From: Polyporus tsugae | Lineage: Eukaryota > Basidiomycota > Agaricomycetes > Polyporales > Polyporaceae | DNA length: 64,000 nucleotides | Direction of reading: 5' to 3' | Assembly: GCA_024305745.1 (NCBI GenBank) | Contig: JAHRBS010000002.1 | Location: 1,798,001 to 1,862,000, forward strand | Shown: positions 11,136 to 21,752 of the stretch, in pieces | Layout: each line of letters begins with the position of its first letter | Position numbering within the stretch: the first letter of the stretch is position 1 | The notes under the pieces: model-generated | Database searches by the model: none | Told to the model about the DNA's origin: nothing | The model's input: only the letters and a program-made list of their open reading frames with translations | Made by a program: the position numbers and the translations under genes

Positions 11136-12752
11136 ATGGCTGGTGGTCTCTCGGTCGTCTTGCACAACCTCAGCGGCCTAAAGCTGTCGGGTGCGTAGTG
11201 CATTGATTGCCTCCAGAGTTGTGGCTGACGCCAGACCCCGCGCTCACAGACCTTGCTCGCGTCTTCGGCTCCCGCTCCTTCCAGTTTGCACCCAAGGTCG
11301 TAAAGTATGTCGTCCTCCTCGTCTTCCTGCTCAACATCCGGTCATGGCCTCTCAATTGGCACTGTGAGTTGTGTCTCAGCAGTCTGGCGCGTTGGGCTGA
11401 CAACTTGCTTTCTGCCCCAGTTTACGTGTGGCGGCCCGTCTTCCAGATCCGCGGAAGCTACTATCTCCATAATCTGAAGCATTGTCTCTCGCCCGCACAT
11501 GTGCGGCAACGAAAGAAGCTGGAGTGGCTTGAGAGCCTGTCGCCGGTGGGCAAGAACCCGTTTGACCTCACGGTGACCTACCGTACCTGGGCCGGTGAGT
11601 CTTGGTGCCTCTTCCTCGTGCGCACAACGCGATCTCCTTCCCATCACCGAACCCCTGCCTCGCTTCAACATACCGCATTCCGCGTGCGCATCGCGGCTCG
11701 TTACCACACCGCTGAACCTCCGGCTTTGTAGGTCCGGATGATTGTGACTTCAATCTGCACCTGAGCAACTCTTCATATCCCAAGGTGCGCATATATGCGT
11801 ATATTCATGCATCGCCACACATAAACTAACACTTTCTATACCTCTAGAGGCTTGATAGTGCGCGTTTTAGGTTTGGTCTGAAACTCTCCCCGACGTTCTT
11901 CCGTTGTGCCGGCTGGATGGGCCTTGGAGGTTAGCTCTCTCGCCTCAAGTCATACTGGCGTGTCTTACATACTCATCCCGTATGACGCGCCTCAGCGACG
12001 CATTTTACGTTCCTGCGCGAGATTCCGATGTTCTCTCGTTACGAGCTGCGCTCGACCATTATGAGCTGGGACAACAAATGGGTGAGTTTCCTCTTTCTTC
12101 AACACCGCGTTTATCTACTTACCGCCGCCCTTATTCTCAGCTTTACGTGGCCACCCGTTTCGTCACCAAGCCCAAGAAAGGCAAAGGAAAACTCCGGAAA
12201 GCTGTCTCCCCCTCCAACGAACCCCCTGCCGATGGCGTGCCCATCCCATCCCTCCACACCGCAAACGGCGTCATCTCGGGCACGGGCACGCCCCTGCCCC
12301 AAACTGGCACCAGCGGCAACGCGAACCTCACCGCGCTCGCCGCGCAGATCATCGACCGTCCTGAGCCTGACGGCGCGACGATCCACTGCCTCGCCATCTC
12401 CGAGGTCGTTGGCAAGATCGGCCGCATCACCGTCCCGCCTGCGCTCATCCTCGCTGCCGACGGCTTCTCGCGCGCGCCCGACAACCTGGATGCCGGGGCG
12501 CAGCCGTGGTCGCACGCGAACCCGCCGCCGCACTGGGAGACGGTGCGCGAGCTGGGCGGCCAGGCGCGCCTCGAGAACACGGGGTCGCTGAAACACCTAC
12601 GCGCCTTCTACACCGGGGGCTGGCGCGACGTCCCCGAGGGCGAGCGGTGGTGGGAGGATGCGCTGGGGGGGGAGGTCGAAGAGCGCAGGCTGCGTGGTCT
12701 GGGATGCATGCAGGCGCTGAGGAGGGGCGTCGAGGAGGCGAGGACTATCTAA
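11136..12752 (+). CDS. Membrane-anchored hotdog (THEM6-like, acyl-thioesterase fold) protein
   Basis: Exons: 11217..11363, 11421..11594, 11732..11784, 11848..11929, 11996..12081, 12141..12752, about 400 aa. The first exon starts at ATG 11136 but its donor is uncertain: 11190 gives a 26-bp intron and 11142 gives a GTGGTC donor; both keep phase. After a short leader comes a membrane helix (KVVKYVVLLVFLLNIRSW). Then follows the THEM6/4HBT pattern DCDFNLHLSNSSYPK-RLDSARFRF, which parallels human THEM6 DLDLLLHMNNARYLREADF, and later THFTFLREIPMFSRYELRS and DNKWLYVATRFV. Many fungal databases mislabel this family as capsule polysaccharide biosynthesis. An activity on acyl-CoA is possible but unproven. 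The C-terminal 200 residues hold a Pro-rich insert and then a conserved-looking tail. Confidence 0.7.
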
Positions 12753-13024
12753 GTCTGAGTTTCTGGAGGAGCTTCTTGGTGCTGCTTTGACCGGCGGCTT
12801 ATGCATGGAGTCTTTGGGATCCATGCTAAGTAATAGATGTTGTAGACAGCCTTGGATCGTATTAGAGCGTACTAGAGTCCATAGAGGTAGCGTATTCCCT
12901 GATGTATACATCCGATGCGTTGCGTCCAATTATATGCACTATTGATTTATACAAGCAGATAGATGTCCATGTCCGAGATCTTCATGACGTCCAGCGTTCA
13001 ACGTCCAGCTCAACTTCTCAACGC

Positions 13025-14662
13025 TCACTCCTGTGGGATGATAGGACTCCGAGCGACAGCTATCGCGTCAATGAGTCCAGCGCGCGAGGGTCTCGGACCC
13101 AGATGGTCCGCGCACTGGCGCAACACCAAGTTCGCCACGTCCCCGCCCCGCGCAATCAGCGCCAGGCTCTCCATGTCGTCCTCCCCGAGCCGTTCGTGGA
13201 CACAGCCGCAGCACGGCTCCCCCTTCGCATGCGCGTACGGGCCCCACACCCACACGAAGCGCGCCACCGCGAGCGCGCACGCGAGGCACGCCACGCGGGG
13301 GCTGATGGCGAAGAGCGAGAGGAGCGCGAAGCCGAAAATGCACGCGTAGTCCTGCGCGGTCTCCGCCCAGAAGCAGAAGCGGCGCACGCCCCGCGGCGGG
13401 GGGGCGGGGATGTAGCCCGCGGAGAAGACGACGCGCTCGACGTGCGCGGGGAAGAGCGTGATCGTCGCGCCGACCGCGATGCACCATGGCATGAAGAGCA
13501 GAAGGCGGAGGAGGTTCGGGAAGGGCGTGGGCGTGGGCGTGGAGGGCGCGTCAGCCTGTTGGGGAGGCGTGTGAGGCGTGGGGCGCGGGGTACGGGCCGC
13601 TGCACCTACGTCTGGTGCGGGTAGCGGGTCCGAAGGGAGCCCATGGGCAGTCTGTTTTCCGCTGAGCGCGTTGGTGAAGACGTCGCCATTCTCGTCAACC
13701 AGAACCCCCTCCATGGGCATGTGCCTGGCAGCGTCCGCGCCGAAGGACGTCAGCGACGGGGGAGGGCTCTGCGGGTAGTCGAAATCATCGTGCTGACAGT
13801 CGTCATCGTCGGGGGTGTAGATGCCAGTGGTCGACGAGCTGCTCATTATCCGCGCACTGGGGCTCATGTGGTACGCGACGGCATCGCTCATCGACTCGGA
13901 GGTGATGAGGATCGAGATAGGCGGACGCCGCGGGGACACCTGCGCCTGCGACCGCCGCCGCCCTGACTCGCCTCCAGCGCCGTCTCGCCAGCTTCCGGAG
14001 ACGGCGACAGCGGAGGTCGAGGTGACCAGCGGAATCGGCGCATCAATAGATCGCTAGGTAAGGCGAACCACCCCCGTTAGCCTACGTGTGAAATTCGGAA
14101 CAGTTCGGAGACAAGGAACGTACTTTGCGGCTCAGCCTTCGGAGACTCAACATCTTCACGATGCCCTTCGCCTTCCCCGCGATTTTTGCCAGCGAGCGCC
14201 CCTTGGACGGGGATGGGGACGGGGACGGGGACGGGGACGGGGATGGAGTGTGTCTGGTGCCGGGGAGATGGAAGGCGACATCGCGAGGAGTTGTGAACTC
14301 AACGTGGGGCACGCGTGCGGTCTTGTACACCGACTGTCCCTCTCGAATCTCCATCTCCACCATCACCCCATGAACTTCGATCACATCGACGCCAGACAGG
14401 CTCGGGTAGCGGCCATAAGACGAGCTCTGGAAGAGCAAGCCCTCGTCGCCCGCCATGACGCTGCTGGAGCCATAGTGGTCACAGGCGCCGAGTTCAGGGC
14501 AGCTTGCACACATGTAGAGCGTAGGCTGCGAGAATGCGTCTTGTCAGAATACAGCTGCATGGGATTGCGACGGTGACATACCGGCGGTCGGACACGCTCA
14601 GGCGTTGTAGGAAAAGGTGTTGGTGCTCGGGCAATGTTGTTTGTGCTAGAACTGGGAGTCAT
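13025..14662 (-). CDS. Orphan membrane protein with long disordered N-terminus
   Basis: Model: complement(join(13025..14053, 14124..14525, 14582..14662)), 503 aa. I do not recognise a family. The first 330 residues are rich in Ser/Pro/Asp with no domain. They include YMCASCPELG, a region with some beta-like character (VHGVMVEMEIREGQSVYK) and a Pro-Ser run encoded by a GGGGAC-type hexamer repeat. The last 170 residues have about three membrane helices (LLRLLLFMPWCIAVGATITLF, DYACIFGFALLSLFAI, VACLACALAVARFVWVWG), a CCGCVHERLG loop and a short tail. Splice phases close exactly. It is convergent with the THEM6-like gene. Confidence 0.65.
14203..14246. repeat. GGGGAC hexamer run inside the orphan membrane-protein gene
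   Basis: Six to seven GGGGA(C/T) units code for a Pro-Ser repeat on the minus strand. This is a simple coding microsatellite, and length variation would be in frame. Confidence 0.7.
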
Positions 14663-15390
14663 GGCGGAAGAAGAGGCGAGATATCGATGGAACGTGCAGG
14701 GGTGTGGTATTAGTATGTTGTGTGCGACCGGCGCGGAGAGAAAGGAGGAAGGGGATGACGAAGCGAGAGTTACATACCGGTGTCAGCCTCCAGTATCCCA
14801 GTGGCTCACTTGAGCTTTGTGTCCGCCGCACAACGTCATATTCTAGAGGCGACTGCAATCGAGCGATACTTATTCGCCGAGACTAAACCCGGCTTTGTGA
14901 AAGGACTGAGGGGACATGACGGCTAGTTGAATGCTAGTAGACCCAGATTAGCCACCAATGGTATTGGTTGAAATCGCACATACCGAAGCGTTGAGTAAAT
15001 ACCCGGTCGTCTGTGACAGTGACGCACGCGATCGAGCGCGCCACAAACATACCCAGCACGGACGCAAAGGCGTGGGGAACTTCGTCACAATCTCGTGGCA
15101 ATGTTTCGCGATCGAGAAGAAGGTACACCGATCAAGGGACGCACCAAAACGCCAGAGCTATGTTTGACACCGGTCCGCTGTGCGGCCGAGGCTGCCGAGC
15201 TATCAGCGGGCTGAGTCTGTTGACCTTCAAGGTGCCTGCAAAGCGTGAAAATTTCTGTATCTCCAATTGGGCGTGGAGCTAGATAGGGCGGAAGATATTA
15301 TACGGGGAGATGCAAATGCGATGAGAATACATAGAGATTGAGGGAGATGCGAGCAGACAAAGATCCAACGATACAGAAGAGCGTGCACGT
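14663..15390. other. Intergenic, no gene seen
   Basis: About 730 bp upstream of the orphan membrane protein and downstream of the next minus-strand gene. It has only short open frames without domain or splice support. Confidence 0.5.
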
Positions 15391-16097
15391 TCATGACCTG
15401 CGCACCCTTGGTGCGGGAATGAGGCCCAAGAGACCGAACGCAAGCGCATACAAGCCGGTAGCTGCAGAACCGTGAGGTACCAATGCATGGTCAGCCAGCT
15501 GGGATCGACCGCCTCAGGAAGAGGAAAGCTGGAAGACGTACCTGCTATTATACCTTCGAGGTATCCCAGACTTGACCATCGCCCTAGTGTATACACAAGC
15601 AAAGACCAACCGGCAACGATAGATGCGGTCATGACCTGAGAGCATACGTCAGAACGTGGGACGACACGTGTGGGCCCGAGGGACTCAACAGGAATGACTG
15701 GCGTAAGGACGCCGGACACTCTCCAATGCCGATACTGTGGAACATGGGTCAAGCAACGTTCGCGGGATAAGGGAAGAAGACCATGCGACTACTCACGTCC
15801 GGTTGCTCACGACGTACTAGGGGAAGGACCAACACGTACAGAAACGAGAAAATGGTGACCACAGCGGCGAGTAATGACAGCCGCGCGGAGAATCTAAATG
15901 TCCCATGACCAGTCGATTACGCAGGACCTCGACAAGCAATGACGAAAGACGAACCGACTCCAACCCTGATCTCCGCCTTCTCCATTCAGGATTCGTAGGA
16001 GGACGTTATAGCTGTCGAAGTAGTATGTGAGGAGGCCGCCTGGTAGGACGAACTTGAGCTGCTTGAGGGTATGGCGGGAGAAGGACACAAGAGACAT
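15391..16097 (-). CDS. Small multi-pass membrane protein, unknown function
   Basis: Model: complement(join(15391..15461, 15542..15734, 15818..15893, 15955..16097)), 160 aa. Four exons join with matching phases. Hydrophobic segments lie at about residues 50-74 (SLLAAVVTIFSFLYVLVLPL), 108-123 (MTASIVAGWSLLVYTLG) and 136-153 (ATGLYALAFGLLGLIPA). A basic stub (PRVRRS) closes the chain. The N-terminus begins MSLVSFSRHTLKQLKFVLPGG. I do not recognise the family. First-intron donor GTTCGT is unusual but gives an uninterrupted DQGWSRFSARLSLL junction. Upstream, 16098-16674 is a shared promoter region with the divergent exchanger gene. Confidence 0.55.
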
Positions 16098-16674
16098 GGC
16101 CGAGTGTGGTGGTGGCAAGCGAGCGAGCTATGAGGAAAGAAACTAGAGGCGGTAAGGGGCACGATGAGCGACGAGCTCGTTGAGCTCGCGGTTGGGGATG
16201 AAGTCCCTGCTGTGATCGACGTTGGCAGTGACCACATTCACATGTTTCGCCGGGCGCTCCAATATCCTAATTTAGACTTATCCGTGGCCCTGGATTATCA
16301 GATAACAAGTTATGCGACCTCTTATTTCCCAAAACTGGATGATTGTCCAGCAGAAGACTCAGACCTCCTCTCTTCGCAGGGCGGTCACAGGACATCCACG
16401 ATATCCAGTAGCACTCGCAGGATGAACCAGAGCAGTGGATACGAAGCGCGATGCCGTCTGAGGCCGCTGAAAGGATTAGAGTGAGCGCCTCACGGGGGTG
16501 AGAAAATAAATGACTAAACTGCGAGGCAACGGGGAGTGGAGCCGAGGGGCTGGTACAGTACTCGTGCAGGCCGTCATGGGCTCGTAGCATGTCTCCTCCC
16601 GTTCTACTACATTAACTCTCCTCTCGCATGCCCTCACCTCGCCTGCCTCCAGTCGTCTCTCGCTATCGACCATC
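16098..16674. other. Divergent promoter region
   Basis: It separates the 160-aa membrane protein (minus) and the cation exchanger (plus). The plus-strand part before 16675 is pyrimidine-rich, as is usual for a fungal leader. I see no gene. Confidence 0.5.
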
Positions 16675-19485
16675 ATGTGGTCCGCGATACCCAAGTTCGC
16701 TTTTGTCGCCATCCTCGTCCTCAACTGCATCCTCTGGTCCCAATCCCGGTATAGCCATGTCGGCGGCACGCGACCATCCCTTGCCTCGGCCCTGGTCAAG
16801 CGGGGCTTCTCTGACGTAGATCACCTTTCGCCCTTCCGCGTAACAGTCAACGAGGTGAGTCTCATGCGTCTTCTTCTCTGCTTCTCAACCCCAACGTCCA
16901 CTATCCACCGACCCTGGGACTGCGCTGAGCAAATCCGTCCTCTTCGTAGGAATGCCGACCGCTCTCAGTCCCCCACGAACAACAATGCACGCACGTAAAG
17001 GAGGTGTGCGCTATGGAGCGCACCTTCCTCTCCATCGGCTACCTCGAGGACTACTTCTGCGCCGACATCACAGCCCGCCCACTCCTCTTCGCAGCATACA
17101 CCGTCTGGCTCATCTTCCTCTTCTCCACCCTCGGCATCTCCGCCTCCGACTTCTTCTGTCCCAATCTGGGCACTATCGCGCACCTACTCGGACTTGACGA
17201 AAACGTTGCAGGCGTCACCTTCCTCGCATTTGGCAATGGTTCCCCCGACATGTTCGCAACGTTCTCTGCCATGCGCACGAACTCTGGTGGCCTTGCCATC
17301 GGCGAGTTGCTCGGTGCTGCTACCTTCATAACATCGTGCGTAGTCGGCTCCATGTGCATCATCAAGCCTTTCAAGGTTGCCCGCGGCCCGTTCTTGCGCG
17401 ACGTCGGCTTCTTCACCGTCGCGGTCACTGTCCTCCTTATAGTACTCTGGGACAGCAAGCTTGAGGCATGGGAGGCAGCTTCCATGATTGTGCTTTACGC
17501 CGTTTACGTGACCGCTGTCGTCGTCGGGAGTTGGTGGAGGAAACGACAAGAGAAGCGGAGACAGTACGAGGCCCTTATGCGCAATGAATATGCTCAGGAG
17601 GAATCATATCACGATGAGGAGCCCTACATTGACGATCGTGAGTTTCTCGAGCGCATTCTGCCTCTTTATCTCAGTGAACCCTAACTCTATCCCCCGACCA
17701 TCAGGCTCCTTCTCTCCTTCCACATCTTCAAACAATCTCCAGGTTCCCTCGCCCTACGAGCGGGCGCGTGCCATATCTCATCCTAACCCACCCACGCTTG
17801 GAATCCAAACCGACGTCCCAAGGCGTCCACGCACGCGCTCCCTTTCGCCCGCATCTCCGCCTGTTAGCCACATGCCCTCCTTCTCCCTCATCGGCGCGCT
17901 GGAATTTCGGCGCGTGGTTTCCTCGCTTCAACGCGACGCTGCCTCTGCCTCCCTCTCGCGCTTCGAGGGTCCCCTCACGCCATATTCGTACCGTCACCAC
18001 AGACACAGCTTGCACTCTGGTTCACGCACGCCCAGCCGCTCGCCTATCTCGCACTATGAGCATGATCCTTGGGACGCAGCTCTGGGAGTGCCGCTGGATG
18101 AGCGACCCGCACCGCCGCAAATCGTTGAGGCCACCTTCAGCGAATCGTCGCAAGAAGGGTTTGGACATAGACATATCCCGTCCATCTCGCATACACCCGC
18201 ATCGCCGACATCCTCCGCAGAATCGGACACCGAGTCGCAGACATACGTTGAGGTGCCGCCCACGCGCGGGCAGCGCATCTTCCGCTGTATCGCGCATGTC
18301 GGGCATATCCTCTTCCCCACCCTGCACGACTTCTGGAGCAAGTCCTTTTTGGGCAAGATCGCTGCCGTGCTCGCTGCGCCCGCGGTCTTGGCGCTCACGC
18401 TGACCCTCCCCGTCGTCGTGACCTCATATGAGAACCCGGAAGCGTCGGAGAAGAGGCTGACTGCGGGAGGGACGAGCGTGAGCCCGCTGATCGACTTTGA
18501 AGAAGAGGGCGTCGAGCGTGCGCTGATAGCGGAAGAGGAGGTCGAGGAGGAGATGCACGAGCTCAAGTTCAACAAGTGGCTCATGGCCGTCCAGTGCTGC
18601 CTCGGCCCGCTTTTCTGTGCGGTGGTCCTGCTAGGTACGCGTTCCCAGCACCCCGGTCTTCCCACGTCTGGTCTATGGTACCACCAGTGCGGCTTGTGCT
18701 TACTAAATGCGAATGTATGCAGATGGGATGAAGCACGAGGGCTGGCTATTACTGGCCACCGGCGTCACAGGGCTCACTGCCGCGATCCTCGTTACCGTGT
18801 TTGCGGACAAGGGCCATTCGCCCGCAGCCCAGCTCACGCGGTGCGCGATGGGCTTCGTCGTCGCGGTGGTTTGGATTATGGCGATCGCCGACGAAGTCGT
18901 CAAAGTTCTCCAGGTGAGTCTTCCGACGACGACTTCTCCTTCATATGTCTATATCCTCCACCCCTTCCCTTCATGCACTCCTTCGAACCTACGACGCCAC
19001 CTTGACTTCCCTCCTCACCTGTCTTCCCATGGCGGCGCATGAGCATGACGCTAACTATGACGACATCTCACCCACAGACCTTCGGCTTCCTCTTTGGCCT
19101 CTCGGACGCCATCATCGGCATCACCATCTTCGCGATGGGCAACTCGCTTGCGGACCTCGTCGCGAACATGTCCGTCGCGGTCTTCGCGCCCATCATGGGC
19201 TTCTCCGCGTGCTTCGGCGGGCCGATGCTCAACATCCTGCTCGGCGTCGGCATCTCGGGCTCGTACATCGTCCGCCAGACGGGCATGCCGTACCCGCTCC
19301 ACTTCTCGCCGTCGCTCGTCATCACAGGCACAGGCCTGCTCGCGCTCCTGCTCGCGACGCTCGTGTTCGTGCCCATGAACGGCTACTTCCTGCCCAGGCG
19401 GTGGGGCGTGGTGCTCATCGGCGCGTACGTGCTCTTGATGGTCGCGAACGTCGTGGTGGAGGTGAGGGGGCAGGTGCTTCTATGA
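16675..19485 (+). CDS. Cation/Ca2+ exchanger of the CaCA superfamily (Ecm27/NCKX-like)
   Basis: Model: join(16675..16854, 16950..17637, 17675..18634, 18723..18913, 19078..19485), 808 aa. The N-terminus starts with a hydrophobic signal-anchor. The first exchanger half carries the alpha-1 repeat FLAFGNGSPDMFATFSAM near residue 155. A long cytosolic loop rich in Ser/Pro (about 290-560) follows, then the second half with the alpha-2 repeat IFAMGNSLADLVANMSVA near 693. These repeats contain the acidic and Ser/Asn ion-binding residues. The loop-split layout and length fit fungal Ecm27/NCKX-type exchangers, which swap Ca2+ for Na+/K+ or H+ across an internal or plasma membrane. Ion preference and location cannot be read from sequence. 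Confidence 0.9.
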
Positions 19486-20630
19486 CCGTGTGGGCTGTGA
19501 GAAGCAGAGTAGATGCCAGTGCAGAGGCAGGCTCCAACGGGGGGTTGTCGCGGTGTCTCTGGCTCTCGTCTCGTCGTTCGACTTCTAGTCCCAGTACTAA
19601 TGAATGATACGCACCAACGGAATTGGAATCTCTTATCTATCGCTGTACGCTCATCTTACTCGTAGTCCAAGCTTTCTAGCGTACGTCTCATCTCGGACCA
19701 CTGTCTATTCACACGCGCATGTAAATAATCCCAGAGTTGATGTATACGAGTATACAGTACGTGACCTGTCAATACACACATACAGATCCAGGAGTAAATT
19801 AACGGAAGCCAGGAAATACGCGGGAAGAGATTGGACCTGAAGGCCTGAAGCCTGAGGCCTGAGGAATGGACAGGAAATACCACGGAAAGAATTCGACATG
19901 GTACTTACGTACGTGCATGAGTGTGGTCGGGAACCCCGCGGACGCCGGACAATCAATGCGGGATGTCCGGGTCCCGTTCGGCTCGAGGTTCTCGGACTTC
20001 TAGCTGTTCGGTGGCCTGGCCAATGGCCACAGCGTACTGTATCTCCACTAAGACCGTAACGAGCAGGCTGGCCCGCCATTGCTATTGGGAACACAGGGTG
20101 CGTGCTTCTTCCTAATGAGAACCTGCGGGGACCCGCGTCCTGTCCGGCCCTTCCAGCCTCCCCCGCGTGCCCAGCCAATCCCGGCCACTCAGCACCACGC
20201 CCCCTCCCACGCCGGCCACCAAACGGAAGCAGGAGAACCGCATTCTTCGCGTCGTATATTGCATTCTATGCGCGCTTCGTGCACACGAACTTCCCGTCGT
20301 ACAATTGGGCGCCCGCCGGGGAGATCACCCACGTACGAGAGGGCGCCAGGGCCTCAGGGCTCAGACGCTTCTGAGAATGGGTAAGCTGCCTGCTCCCTGC
20401 TCCCTGTGCACGGTCTGAATCAACCAAGGTTCTGGCAGGGCTGATTGTGGCTGCTACGCAGAGATAGCGCTCCTGTTGGGAAGCATAAATAAGCTTGAAT
20501 GCGAAACGGACAGCCTCGTCCCCGCGCCCGACGCAGAGAAGGTGTCCCACTCCACCGCACGCTGTGCGCAGATCCGAACCCAGACTCACCGCGGACGACA
20601 ACGACAACTCCGTTCCATCTGCACTTCGCG
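19486..20630. other. Intergenic, no gene seen
   Basis: About 1.1 kb between the exchanger and the hydrolase. Open frames near 20080-20420 overlap in all three plus frames and show no domain. A TATA-like CATAAATAA lies near 20483, about 150 bp before the hydrolase ATG. Confidence 0.5.
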
Positions 20631-21752
20631 ATGGCTTCGCAATCTCAAGCTTACGCTTCGCCAAATTCATACCCGTCGCGGGTCCGGACCCTCGCCTCGC
20701 CCGACGGTACGCGGCTCTGGGCCGAGTCCTTGGGCGACGCGTCGAAGCCTGCGATCGTGTTCATCCACGGGCTCTCGTGCACCGCGCTCGGGTGGGACAG
20801 GCAGTTTGCGGACGCGGACCTCCAACGGAACTTCCACCTCGTGCGCTACGAGATGCGCGGGCACGCCCGGAGCGGGAAGCCGCTCGAGGAGAAGGACTAC
20901 GCGTCGGCGCGGATCGCGGAGGACTTCAAGACGGTCTGCGACGCGTTTGGCCTGGTGAAGCCGTTCATGGCCGGCTGGTAAGCATTTTCCGCTGCGGGTA
21001 AAATGAGAGATATGGGACGTACGTGTCTGGCACGAGTGCTCACGCCCACCCTCTCTCTTCGGGTCACACAGGAGTCTCGGGGGGTGCATCGCGGTCGACG
21101 TGGTCACCGCGTACGGCCCCGACTACATCTCGGGGATCATATACGTCGGGGGGTCCATCCTCGCCCTGCACTACCACCCCCCGTGCAAGCACCCGCTGAT
21201 GGACGAAGTCTGGCCGGTCATCTCCTCCCTCTCCTCTGACGACATGAGCACCGGCGCGGAGACGTTCGTTGACTCGTGCGTCAAGGGGCCGCTCCCGTTC
21301 GACGTCAAGCTGCTCTGGATGGGCGGGTTCATCATGCAGCCCCGCGCGGCGCGCTACTGGAGCATTCGGCGCACGCAGGACCACACCGTGTGGGAGGCGA
21401 CCGCGCGTCGCGTGCCCGTGCTGATCGTGCAGGGGAAGGAGGACGTGCATTGCTTGTACGAGAACATGATCGGGATCGCGAAGCGGATATACGACGACGT
21501 CGCGGTGACGCTCATGGACGGCGTCGGGCACTCACCGCACTTCGAGAACGCGGCGGAGACGAACAGGTGTATCGGCGAGTGGGCGAAGCACGTCGTGGGC
21601 CGATATGGGGACGGAAAGGTGCGCGTTCTGTCCTGGGTGTTCCGGAGGGGGTACTGGATTGGACTGATAACGTCCATGTCCCCGGGATTGCTTCATCGGC
21701 CTATCTGATATGCTTTCTTGTCTGACAGACGTGGCAGCGATCCAAGCTGTAG
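20631..21752 (+). CDS. Alpha/beta-hydrolase fold protein
   Basis: Model: join(20631..20977, 21072..21618, 21729..21752), 305 aa. The strand order of an alpha/beta hydrolase is clear: KPAIVFIHGLSC (oxyanion HG motif), the nucleophile elbow GWSLGG with Ser at about 117 (the codon for Trp is split by intron 1), VLIVQGKED with Asp at about 239, and GVGHSPHFEN with His at about 269. The fold covers esterases, epoxide hydrolases and haloperoxidase-like enzymes; I cannot choose among them. No signal peptide is present. The last exon is only 24 bp (TWQRSKL then stop). Reading through the last intron would instead add about 30 unrelated residues ending at 21708. A diverged copy of this 3' end exists at 31345-31513. 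Confidence 0.8.
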
